A stretch of 64,000 bases of DNA from Nocardia acididurans. Lineage in GTDB: Bacteria; Actinomycetota; Actinomycetes; Mycobacteriales; Mycobacteriaceae. Position numbers and translations under genes: made by a program. Below the pieces are notes generated by a model that was not told the origin of the DNA, did not search any database, and saw only the letters and a program-made list of their open reading frames with translations. Shown one piece after another: positions 36,492 through 43,920 of the stretch. The stretch covers positions 1 to 64,000 of the forward strand of contig NZ_JAERRJ010000001.1 in NCBI RefSeq assembly GCF_016741815.1, read 5' to 3'. Each line of letters opens with the position of its first letter. Position 1 is the first letter of the stretch.

Positions 36492-37466
36492 TTACGCGGT
36501 AGCCACGCCTTCGCCGCTCACCGTTCGCGCGGCGCGACCGTACCGTTGCTTGGCCTCCGCCGGAGTCACCGTGACCGGATTGTCGGGAATCCCGGCCTCC
36601 AGGTGCTGCTGCAGCAGGCGACCGGTCATCGGGCCGATGAACCGCTTGGCCACCTTCAGCGTCAGCTTCTCCCGCTTCAGCACCGCCATGGCCGCGCGCA
36701 CGGCGGGCGGGTAGGCCGCGTCCAGGAAGCCGGGCTGATCGAATCCGCCCATCACGCGCATCCATTCGGGCAGCGTGGCGATGGCGGCCGGAGCCACCAG
36801 GCGACTGCCCGCCCACAGATCGCGGCCCTTCTCCGACGGCGTGAAGAACAGGTAGTGCATGCCCTCCCGGGCCCGTTCGGACACACAGAGTTTCGGCCGC
36901 ATGGCCGCGAAGTACTCGCGCACCTCGGCGCGATTGCGCGGTACCGTGCCGGGCTTGCAGGTCTGCAGTTCGGCCGCGATCACGCACTCCTCCCAGTACC
37001 GCTGTTCCTCGGCGGGCGTGAGCGGTCCGGGGCCGTACATCTCGTAGCACTTGAGCACCGAATGCCAGCCGGTGACGTGGATCCACAGCTGCGAGTCGGG
37101 ATTGTTCGCGCTGTACCGCTTTCCGCTGATCGGCTCGATGCCGGTGGCCTTGGCGTGCACCGTCATCAGATGTTCGGACGCCTCGATGGCCATGCGGCTG
37201 TCGGCGACGGCGGCGATGAGGAAGTACGCGAAGGTGTGGTCGAGCCGGCCGCGCGGATCACTGTAGATGCCACCGACATCGGCGACGGCCGCGGTGAGAT
37301 CCGGGTCGAAGTGCTCGAGGGTGACCGAGCGCTGGAATCCGATGAGCGCGGTGGGCGCGGTCCAGACCTTCCAGGTGGGTGAGTCCGGCCCGAAGAAGCC
37401 GTAATCGACCTGGCGGATGGTGCGGGCAGGCGCGCCGAACTGGGGGCGCGAGGTTGCTGCCGTCAT
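36492..37466 (-). CDS. MpaB/DUF2236-family oxygenase
   Basis: The 324-residue protein belongs to the oxygenase-MpaB (DUF2236) family, whose members include the latex-clearing protein and the mycophenolate-pathway monooxygenase MpaB. The all-helical haem or metal domain is typified by RLDHTFAYFLIAAVADSRMA, ASEHLMTVHAKATG and LWIHVTGWHSVLKCYEMYGP, with several conserved His. The ATG behind AAAGGAG was chosen over a longer frame. Its promoter carries a 23-base site nearly identical to one before the long acyl-CoA dehydrogenase gene, so both probably answer to the same TetR. Substrate unknown, probably lipid. Confidence 0.85.
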   Translation of the reverse strand: MTAATSRPQFGAPARTIRQVDYGFFGPDSPTWKVWTAPTALIGFQRSVTLEHFDPDLTAAVADVGGIYSDPRGRLDHTFAYFLIAAVADSRMAIEASEHLMTVHAKATGIEPISGKRYSANNPDSQLWIHVTGWHSVLKCYEMYGPGPLTPAEEQRYWEECVIAAELQTCKPGTVPRNRAEVREYFAAMRPKLCVSERAREGMHYLFFTPSEKGRDLWAGSRLVAPAAIATLPEWMRVMGGFDQPGFLDAAYPPAVRAAMAVLKREKLTLKVAKRFIGPMTGRLLQQHLEAGIPDNPVTVTPAEAKQRYGRAARTVSGEGVATA

Positions 37467-37507
37467 CGTCTGCTCCTTTGCAGTGATGCCGTTGGGCCGG
37501 AAAGCCC

Positions 37508-37530
37508 TTTCATTCACGAATGTAGCATTT
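37508..37530. promoter_or_regulatory. Operator shared with the 39.6-kb site (TetR box 1)
   Basis: The 23-base site starts TTTCATTCACGAATG and ends TAGCATTT. CATTC-AC-GAATG is palindromic. A site identical at 18 of 23 positions occurs at 39581-39603. It lies 42-64 bases upstream of the MpaB-type gene start, on the minus strand. Confidence 0.65.
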
Positions 37531-37613
37531 GCGGTTTCCGCTGGCACGGCGGCCACGGAAGCCCTGGCGGGCGGGGGTGTCGACCCCCGCCCGAGGACTC
37601 GCCGACAGCTGGA

Positions 37614-39530
37614 TCAGGGGTTCATCTCGTAGCCGCCCGCGAGACCGCGAACCTGCGAGATGACCCGCTCGACGCGCTTGGCGTCGGCGACCGGGCGGCG
37701 GACCAGTTCCAGAGCGAGGGACTGCTGCGCCTTGGACGCCGTGGGCTTGGCGTTGAGGCCCAGCGCGTGCTTGGAGAACTCGCGCACGAAGATGTCGAAG
37801 AGCTGATCCAGAACGGCGGTTTCGGTGCCGTCCTTCTCGGCCTGCTCCAGGATCAGCTGCGCGTAGGGCAGCAGCGTGAACAGCTCGCCCAGCCCGAAGA
37901 GGAAGTCGACGTCCTGCTGCTGCGCCCTGGTCGGGGTGGCCGCGGCGAGCAGGGTCTTGAGGCCGAGCGCCTGCTCCAGGAAGACCGCCACGTTCGGGAT
38001 GTGCGCGAACCGCTCGAACACCGGCCGCCAGTCCTCGAATCGGATGCGGCCGAGACCGCTGGTCGGCCCCTGCCGGAACAGGAAGGAGTCGTCTGCGGCG
38101 TCGCGCCGGGTGGGCACGGGTTCGTAAGTGGCGCTTGCCAATTCGCTACGCAGCTTGGGCACGGCCGAGCCCGCGCGGGGCACCAGGCGGCGGCTGGTCC
38201 AGCCCAGCGCGCCGGATGCGGCCTTGACCGCGCTCGCGGGCGTCCCGCCGGGCAGGTAGCGCAACGCCGCCAGTCCGGCGTCCGAGGGATGGAACATGTA
38301 GTTGGGCATGAACTTCAGCGACAGCGCCATGTTCACGTGCACGGTGCCCTCGAGGCGCGGCAGACCGAACATGCCGACCATGGCCATCGGGAAGTACATG
38401 TCGTTCTCGAAGCCGCGCGCCGCGATGACATCGGCGAGGTCCTCGTAGATCTTCTGTCCCTGCCGGGTGACCGACATCTTCTCGATGGCGCTGACCAGCA
38501 GGTAGCGGCGGTCGTTCTCGTTGGCGGAGCGCATGTAGTCGATGGCGCGCTCGCTGTAGAGCTTCATGCCGATGAGCCGCGCGTAACAGTCCGCGAGCAG
38601 GGTGCGCACCTGCGGGAACTCGGTCACCTTGTGCCCGAACAGGACTCGGTTCTCGGCGTGCGTGACGGCCTCGTACATGGCGTGCTCGCACGCGCCGACC
38701 GCGCCGAAGCCGAGGTTGAACTTGCCGACGTTGACGGTGTTCATGGCGGCGTCGAAGGCGGCGCGGCCGGTGTGCAGGATGTCTTCTTCCGCGACCGGGT
38801 ACTTGTCGAGATCGAATGCGGCGACGTACATCTGGGAGTCGACGACGTTCTTGCGCAGCTTGTAGTTCTTGTGCCGCGAGTCGGCGGCGAAGAACAGGTA
38901 GCCGGAGTACTCCTCCTCGGCCATCTTCCGCTGGAAGTCGGCGGAGTCGATGATCGGCTTGTCGGCGCGGCGGCCGAAGACCGAGACCATGGCGGCCTGG
39001 TTGCCGTTGCCGATGTAGTACTTGCCGCCGGTGGCGGTGAAGCCGCCGCCGCGCGCCTTGGGCTCGAGGATCATGTCGGTGGAGTAGATGTCCGCGCCGT
39101 GCGCCTGCTCGGAGAGGCCGAACGCGAAGATCTCGCCGGAGTCGAGGGCGGCGGCCGCGCGCTGCTTGGCGGCCTTGTTGTGGCTCTGCCAGATCGGCCC
39201 GAGGCCGAGGATGGTGACCTGCCAGACGTACCAGTACTGCATGCCGTAGAAGCCGAGGATCTTGCTCATCATGGCGATGCGGGCGGTGTCCCAGCGCTTG
39301 TTGGGATCGCCGTTGGCTTCGGCGGCCGGGGTCAGGAAGGTCGCGAAGACCCGTTCGGCCTTGATGAAGTCGAGGAATTCCGCGTACCAGACCCGGTCGC
39401 GGCTCTCGGCCAGCAGCCGCTGCTTGCCGTGACTCTCGAACCAGTTGACGGTGGCGCGCAGCAGTCGCCGCGTCTCGTCGTCGAATTCGGCGAACTCACA
39501 GGTCTTGGGATTGAACAGGGTGTTGGTCAT
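37614..39530 (-). CDS. Long acyl-CoA dehydrogenase/oxidase-type flavoenzyme
   Basis: The 638-residue protein belongs to the acyl-CoA dehydrogenase/oxidase superfamily. The FAD/substrate region has FAFGLSEQAHGADIYSTD and TATGGKYYIGNGNQAAMVSV. A middle block reads NTVNVGKFNLGFGAVGACEH and ENRVLFGHKVTEFPQVRTLL. Length exceeds the normal 380-400 residues, with an extra C-terminal helical domain. The ATG at MTNTLFNPKTCEFAEF is preferred to an upstream one that would lie in the operator. It is transcribed divergently from a TetR gene and shares an operator with the MpaB-type gene downstream, 147 bases after it. Confidence 0.88.
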   Translation of the reverse strand: MTNTLFNPKTCEFAEFDDETRRLLRATVNWFESHGKQRLLAESRDRVWYAEFLDFIKAERVFATFLTPAAEANGDPNKRWDTARIAMMSKILGFYGMQYWYVWQVTILGLGPIWQSHNKAAKQRAAAALDSGEIFAFGLSEQAHGADIYSTDMILEPKARGGGFTATGGKYYIGNGNQAAMVSVFGRRADKPIIDSADFQRKMAEEEYSGYLFFAADSRHKNYKLRKNVVDSQMYVAAFDLDKYPVAEEDILHTGRAAFDAAMNTVNVGKFNLGFGAVGACEHAMYEAVTHAENRVLFGHKVTEFPQVRTLLADCYARLIGMKLYSERAIDYMRSANENDRRYLLVSAIEKMSVTRQGQKIYEDLADVIAARGFENDMYFPMAMVGMFGLPRLEGTVHVNMALSLKFMPNYMFHPSDAGLAALRYLPGGTPASAVKAASGALGWTSRRLVPRAGSAVPKLRSELASATYEPVPTRRDAADDSFLFRQGPTSGLGRIRFEDWRPVFERFAHIPNVAVFLEQALGLKTLLAAATPTRAQQQDVDFLFGLGELFTLLPYAQLILEQAEKDGTETAVLDQLFDIFVREFSKHALGLNAKPTASKAQQSLALELVRRPVADAKRVERVISQVRGLAGGYEMNP

Positions 39531-39580
39531 CGCGCTCGTGTCTCCTCCGGCCGGGGGCTTCTCGGTGGCACCACCGGGCA

Positions 39581-39616
39581 TTTCATTCGTGAGCGTAGCA
39601 TTTTCATTCACATGCG
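39581..39616. promoter_or_regulatory. TetR operator region (TetR box 2) in a divergent promoter
   Basis: TTTCATTCGTGAGCGTAGCA followed by TTT (39581-39603) matches the site in front of the MpaB-type gene. It runs into a further TTTCATTCA half-site at 39602-39610. The region lies between the acyl-CoA dehydrogenase gene and the tetR gene, so the encoded TetR is the best candidate. Confidence 0.65.
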
Positions 39617-39721
39617 CAGGAAATGATCTTGCAACGTGCCCGGAGCAGGAAGTTCACATACCGGGCCGTCCGCTTCGGCCTGCCGTGTACCCCGCCGGAT
39701 GCGCTGCTATCGTCGGTGCGC

Positions 39722-40348
39722 ATGGGCACCGATTCGGCTGTACGACCCCGGCAGCGCGCACGACATCTCGGTCCCGAACGCCGTCGCCCGCAGGTGCTCG
39801 ACACCGCGCTCCGGATCGCGGTCGAGGACGGCATCGCGGCCATCACCATCGCCGCCGTGGCCGACCGCATGAAGGTCACCCGCCCGGTCGTGTACGCCTG
39901 CTTCGCCGATCGCGTGGAACTCATCGACGCCCTGCTGCGGCGCGAAGAGGAGCACATGATCAAGGGCGTCTTCGAAACCCTGCCGCGCCGTCGCGTGGAA
40001 GCCGACGAGGCCGTCTTCGTCGAAGGCTTCCGGGCGCTGCTGCACACGGTCACCGATCGTCCCGACACCTGGCGACTGCTGTACGGCAATCCCGATCCCG
40101 CCGTGGCGGATTCGTTCGGCCGGGGCCGGAAACTGGCCGTGGAACTGTGCACCCGCCGCCTGCGGCCCACGCTGCACGCCTGGGGCACGGTGGACGCCGA
40201 ACGCAAACTGCCCGCCCTCGTGGAGATGTGGGTGTCGGCCGGAGAGGGCGCGGCCCGCACCCTGCTGTCGGGCGAGGGCGAGTGGACGCCGGACGATCTC
40301 GGGGAGTTCGTGGGCGCGGCCGTCTATCGGGCACTGCGGCACGCGTAA
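39722..40348 (+). CDS. TetR-family transcriptional regulator
   Basis: The 208-residue protein has a helix-turn-helix AAITIAAVADRMKVTRPVVY with YACFADRVELIDALL and a C-terminal TetR domain (WRLLYGNPDPAVADSFGRG). It is transcribed away from a long acyl-CoA dehydrogenase gene, with an operator between. I infer that it represses that gene, itself and the MpaB-type gene through the shared TTTCATTC sites. The ligand is probably an acyl-CoA or related lipid product. The ATG chosen follows GTCGGTGCGC; an upstream extension crosses the operator and is rejected. Confidence 0.85.
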   Translation: MGTDSAVRPRQRARHLGPERRRPQVLDTALRIAVEDGIAAITIAAVADRMKVTRPVVYACFADRVELIDALLRREEEHMIKGVFETLPRRRVEADEAVFVEGFRALLHTVTDRPDTWRLLYGNPDPAVADSFGRGRKLAVELCTRRLRPTLHAWGTVDAERKLPALVEMWVSAGEGAARTLLSGEGEWTPDDLGEFVGAAVYRALRHA

Positions 40349-40357
40349 TAGCCCCCT

Positions 40358-40373
40358 CATCGGTTATCCGATG
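40358..40373. promoter_or_regulatory. Palindromic operator before hmgA
   Basis: CATCGG-TTAT-CCGATG is a perfect 6-base-arm inverted repeat 45 bases upstream of hmgA and 10 bases after the tetR stop codon. It is a candidate regulator-binding site for the homogentisate operon. The binding protein is not identified. Confidence 0.55.
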
Positions 40374-40417
40374 GCTACGATGGGAAATGAGCCCATCAGG
40401 TCAGCGGGAGGCCGGCG

Positions 40418-41626
40418 ATGACGTTCTATCGACAGGTGGGGGCGGTGCCGCCCAAGCGGCACACTCAGCACCGTGACCAGCAAGGACAGCTCTATTACGA
40501 AGAGCTGATGGGAGAAGAGGGTTTCTCCGGGGACTCCTCGCTGCTCTATCACCGGGGATTGCCTCCGGCCATTGTGGATTCATCGGTGTGGGTACTGCCC
40601 GAGCAGCGGACGCATCCGAATCATCCACTGCGACACCGGCATTTGAAGCTGCACGAACTGTTCCCGGGCGAGCGTTTCCAGGAGACCGACGTGGTGACGG
40701 GCCGTCGCCTGCTCCTCGGAAATTCCGACGTGAGAATTTCCTACGTGGTAGCTGGCAAGCCTTCGCCGTTGTACCGCAATGCCATCGGCGACGAATTGGT
40801 GTACATCGAGTCAGGTTCGGGCCGCGTGGAGACGGTCTTCGGTGTGCTTTCTGTACATCAAGGTCATCAGGTGCTGCTGCCGCGCGCCACCACCCACCGC
40901 TGGCTACCCGATAGCCCGGAACCGTTGCGCGCCTACATCATCGAGGGCTCCGGCCATATCACGCCGCCGAAGCGGTATCTCTCGAAATACGGTCAGCTCC
41001 TGGAGCATTCGCCGTACTGCGAGCGAGATCTGCACGGCCCGGCCGAACCGTTCCAGGCCGAGGGCGAGGACGTCGAGGTGCTGGTGAAGCATCGTCCCGC
41101 CGGTGAAATCGTCGGCACCAGCATGGTTTACGCCACCCACCCCTTCGATGTGGTGGGCTGGGACGGCTGCCTGTACCCGTTCACCTTCGATATCGCCGAT
41201 TTCGAACCCATCACCGGCCGCGTGCATCAGCCGCCGCCCGCGCATCAGGCGTTCGAGGGCAACAACTTCGTGGTCTGCAATTTCGTGCCGCGCAAGGTGG
41301 ACTACCACCCGCTGTCGATCCCGGTCCCCTACTACCACTCGAACGTGGACTCCGACGAGATCATGTTCTACTGCGGCGGAAACTACGAGGCCCGCAAGGG
41401 TTCCGGTATCGGCCAGGGTTCGGTGTCGGTGCATCCGGGCGGATACGCGCACGGCCCGCAGCCGGGGGCATACGAACGCAGTATCGGCCTCGAATACTTC
41501 GATGAACTCGCGGTCATGGTCGACACCTTCCACCCGCTGCAGCTGGGTGAGGGCGCGCTGGCCTGCGAGGACGGCAATTACGCGTGGACATGGTCGGGTC
41601 GTGGTCCTTCCGAAGGATGGGTATGA
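40418..41626 (+). CDS. hmgA: Homogentisate 1,2-dioxygenase
   Basis: The 402-residue iron enzyme opens the homogentisate ring to maleylacetoacetate in tyrosine and phenylalanine breakdown. Family blocks include a cupin region with IGDELVYIESGSGRVETVFG, the Fe/His-rich HQPPPAHQAFEGNNFVVCNF, and YYHSNVDSDEIMFYCGGNYE followed by HPGGYAHGPQPGAYE. Length and layout are as expected. It overlaps the next gene by ATGA, so dioxygenase and fumarylacetoacetase are translationally coupled. No HPD or maleylacetoacetate isomerase is in view. Confidence 0.94.
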   Translation: MTFYRQVGAVPPKRHTQHRDQQGQLYYEELMGEEGFSGDSSLLYHRGLPPAIVDSSVWVLPEQRTHPNHPLRHRHLKLHELFPGERFQETDVVTGRRLLLGNSDVRISYVVAGKPSPLYRNAIGDELVYIESGSGRVETVFGVLSVHQGHQVLLPRATTHRWLPDSPEPLRAYIIEGSGHITPPKRYLSKYGQLLEHSPYCERDLHGPAEPFQAEGEDVEVLVKHRPAGEIVGTSMVYATHPFDVVGWDGCLYPFTFDIADFEPITGRVHQPPPAHQAFEGNNFVVCNFVPRKVDYHPLSIPVPYYHSNVDSDEIMFYCGGNYEARKGSGIGQGSVSVHPGGYAHGPQPGAYERSIGLEYFDELAVMVDTFHPLQLGEGALACEDGNYAWTWSGRGPSEGWV

Positions 41627-42795
41627 GCAGCCGGGTGCATATCGAAGTCCCCGAGAATTCCGGATTCGGCCCCACACATCTCCCCTACTGTGTTTTCCGC
41701 CCGCGCGGCGGCGAACCGCGGGTGGGCGCACGCCTGGGCGACAGCATCATCGATCTGGCGGTGGCCCTGGACGATCCGATGTTCGCGCAACCCAGCCTGA
41801 ACGCCTTCATGACCCAGGGTCCGCAGTGCTGGCGCGAGGTCCGCGAACTGGTGCACGCGGCCGCGGAAACCGAATTGCCCGCCACCGCCGTGCATTCGGT
41901 GCGGGCCGTCCACCTGGCCCTGCCCGTGGAGATCGGCGACTACGTCGACTTCTACGCCAGCATCGATCACGCCACCGCCATGGGCCGCATGCTCCGCCCC
42001 GACGGCGAACCACTGCTCCCCAACTGGCGGCACCTCCCGGTCGGCTATCACGGCCGGGCAGGCACGGTCGTGGTATCCGGCACCGAAATCCGACGCCCGC
42101 ACGGCCAACTCCGAACCGCTTCCGGCGCACCGGAATTCGGCCCCACCCGCCGCCTCGACATCGAAGCCGAACTCGGCTTCCTGATCGGCTCCGGCTCCGC
42201 CATGGGCACCCCGCTGCGCACCGGCGACTTCGCCGACCACGTCTTCGGCGTAGCCCTGGTCAACGACTGGTCCGCCCGCGATATCCAGGGCTGGGAGGGC
42301 CAGCCCCTCGGCCCGTTTCTGGGCAAGTCCTTCGCCACCACCCTCTCCGCCTGGATCACCCCGCTCGATGCCCTGACCGAAGCCCGCATCCCGCTGCCGC
42401 CCCAGGATCCGGCCCCCCTCCCCTACCTCCAGGACAGCGCCCCCTGGGGTCTGGACATCGACCTGACCGTCGAGTGGAACGGCCACACCGTCACCACTCC
42501 CCCCTTCCGCCGCATGTACTGGTCCCCCGCGCAGATGCTCGCCCACATGACCGTGAACGGCGCGTCCACCCGCACCGGCGACCTCTTCGCCTCCGGCACC
42601 ATCTCCGGCCCCGAGCGCCACGAACGCGGCTCCCTCATGGAATTGACCTGGGCCGGAACCGAACCCGTAGACCTCGACGGCGACAAACGCACCTTCCTCG
42701 AGAACGGCGACGAGATAACCATCACCGCCTCCGCCCCCGCAGTAGGCGGCGGCCGCCTCACCCTGGGCGAGGTCCACGGCCGCATAGCCCGATAA
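41623..42795 (+). CDS. fahA: Fumarylacetoacetase
   Basis: The 390-residue enzyme hydrolyses fumarylacetoacetate to fumarate and acetoacetate, the last step of the homogentisate path. It has DYVDFYASIDHATAMGRMLR, the metal site DIEAELGFLIGSG and VALVNDWSARDIQGWEGQPL with PFLGKSFATTLSAWI. The overlap of its ATG with the hmgA stop indicates translational coupling. The conserved N-terminal SH3-like domain is shorter than in mammals. Confidence 0.94.
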   Translation: MSSRVHIEVPENSGFGPTHLPYCVFRPRGGEPRVGARLGDSIIDLAVALDDPMFAQPSLNAFMTQGPQCWREVRELVHAAAETELPATAVHSVRAVHLALPVEIGDYVDFYASIDHATAMGRMLRPDGEPLLPNWRHLPVGYHGRAGTVVVSGTEIRRPHGQLRTASGAPEFGPTRRLDIEAELGFLIGSGSAMGTPLRTGDFADHVFGVALVNDWSARDIQGWEGQPLGPFLGKSFATTLSAWITPLDALTEARIPLPPQDPAPLPYLQDSAPWGLDIDLTVEWNGHTVTTPPFRRMYWSPAQMLAHMTVNGASTRTGDLFASGTISGPERHERGSLMELTWAGTEPVDLDGDKRTFLENGDEITITASAPAVGGGRLTLGEVHGRIAR

Positions 42796-42901
42796 CCCAC
42801 CGACTTCAACTCCCTTGTCCGAGGCGGCTTTTCGTGCGTCCCCTGCGGGGCGGGGAGCTTTCGAGTGCCCGGGATCGTCGGCGCGGTGAAGCGGCCCGGC
42901 G

Positions 42902-43342
42902 CTACCAGGTGGCGGGGCGCACTCGGCCGGGGGTGACGACCTGGGCGAGGGCATTGCGGAGTTGGGTGAGGGCGGCGGGGCCGAGGGATTGGGACCAGGT
43001 GGCGGTGAAGTGGGCGACGGCGGCGTCGGCGGCTCGGGTGGCGGCCCAGCCGCGGTCGGTGAGGGTGATCAGGCGGGCGCGGGCGTCGGTGGGGTGTGGG
43101 TTGCGTTGGGCGTAGCCCTTTTTGACCAGTTCTTCGATCAGCTGGCTGGCGGCTTGTTTGGTGACGCCCAGGTGGTCGGCGATTTCGCCGACCGTCGCGC
43201 CGTCGGGCGCCATGCGGACGAAGGCGAAACCGTGGGTGGGGCGGATGTCGGTGAATCCCGCGGCGACCACTCCCCGGTGGATGACGTCGGTGACCTCGGC
43301 GGCTGCCGCGAGCAGCAGCAGCGGCAAATCCTGAGCGGGCAT
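42902..43342 (-). CDS. MarR-family regulator
   Basis: The 146-residue winged-helix protein reads GATVGEIADHLGVTKQAASQLIEELVKKGYAQR with the wing HPTDARARLITLTDRG (quoted in pieces). MarR dimers bind paired half-sites. Two perfect TTGAC-N6-GTCAA sites lie in the divergent region with the cupin gene. Autoregulation is likely. The start MPAQDLPLLLLAAAAEVT follows a suitable spacing; the longer upstream frame would span the operators and is rejected. Confidence 0.88.
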   Translation of the reverse strand: MPAQDLPLLLLAAAAEVTDVIHRGVVAAGFTDIRPTHGFAFVRMAPDGATVGEIADHLGVTKQAASQLIEELVKKGYAQRNPHPTDARARLITLTDRGWAATRAADAAVAHFTATWSQSLGPAALTQLRNALAQVVTPGRVRPATW

Positions 43343-43358
43343 GCGTGCATCATGACAC

Positions 43359-43405
43359 TTGACAGAATGGTCAAGCCGCTTGACAATATAGTCAACCTGC
43401 TTGAC
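43359..43405. promoter_or_regulatory. Phased MarR operators TTGAC-N6-GTCAA
   Basis: TTGAC-N6-GTCAA occurs at 43359-43374 and again at 43380-43395, exactly 21 bases apart. A third TTGAC half begins at 43401, another 21 bases on. This is two helical turns per step. The sites separate the MarR gene from the divergent cupin gene. Confidence 0.8.
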
Positions 43406-43421
43406 TGAATGAGAGTTGCCC

Positions 43422-43796
43422 ATGCCTGTAATCCGTACCGCCGACGTGGCATCGCACCAGATGCACGGGTCCACCTTCACTCCGCTCGTGCGGCCCGCCA
43501 CCGGGAGCTCCGAGCTCTGCGTGTGGCGGCTCGAGGTCGCGCCCGCGACGGACGGCGTTCCACACCGCATCCATCGCGAGGAAGCATTCGTCCTGCTGTC
43601 CGGCACCGTAGCCGTCACCATCGACGGGGAAACCGGCACGCTCACCCCGGGCGATGCCGCGGTGGCCCCCGCCGGCTCCACCATCCGGCTCGCCAACCCG
43701 GCCGATGCCCCGGCCACCGTTCTCGTCACCACGACTGTCGGGTTCACCGGCGAACTGGCCGACGGAACCATCGTGAATCCGCCCTGGGTCAATTGA
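43422..43796 (+). CDS. Cupin-domain protein
   Basis: The 124-residue protein is a single cupin barrel: PHRIHREEAFVLLSGTVAVT for the first motif and GDAAVAPAGSTIRLAN for the second. Motif 1 has the two His and a Glu that would bind a metal ion. No enzyme activity can be assigned. It is controlled, by position, by the divergent MarR protein. The ATG was chosen over a TTG two codons earlier. Confidence 0.85.
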   Translation: MPVIRTADVASHQMHGSTFTPLVRPATGSSELCVWRLEVAPATDGVPHRIHREEAFVLLSGTVAVTIDGETGTLTPGDAAVAPAGSTIRLANPADAPATVLVTTTVGFTGELADGTIVNPPWVN

Positions 43797-43920
43797 TCCG
43801 GGGCAGGTTCGCCCGGCAATAGCCGATAGGTATCTCCATGACGGTGATCACTGTGCAGCCGACCAGGAGACTCGAGCCGATACCGTCCGAAGTTCCTAGA
43901 AGTTCGGAGGGTTTTGGTCG

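Noticed and set aside
34287..37382. Very long open frame on the plus strand opposite the FadE5-type and MpaB-type genes
   Set aside because: It is the antisense of two clear genes. Its protein is Arg/Gly/Val/His-rich with no domain, as expected from third-position GC bias.
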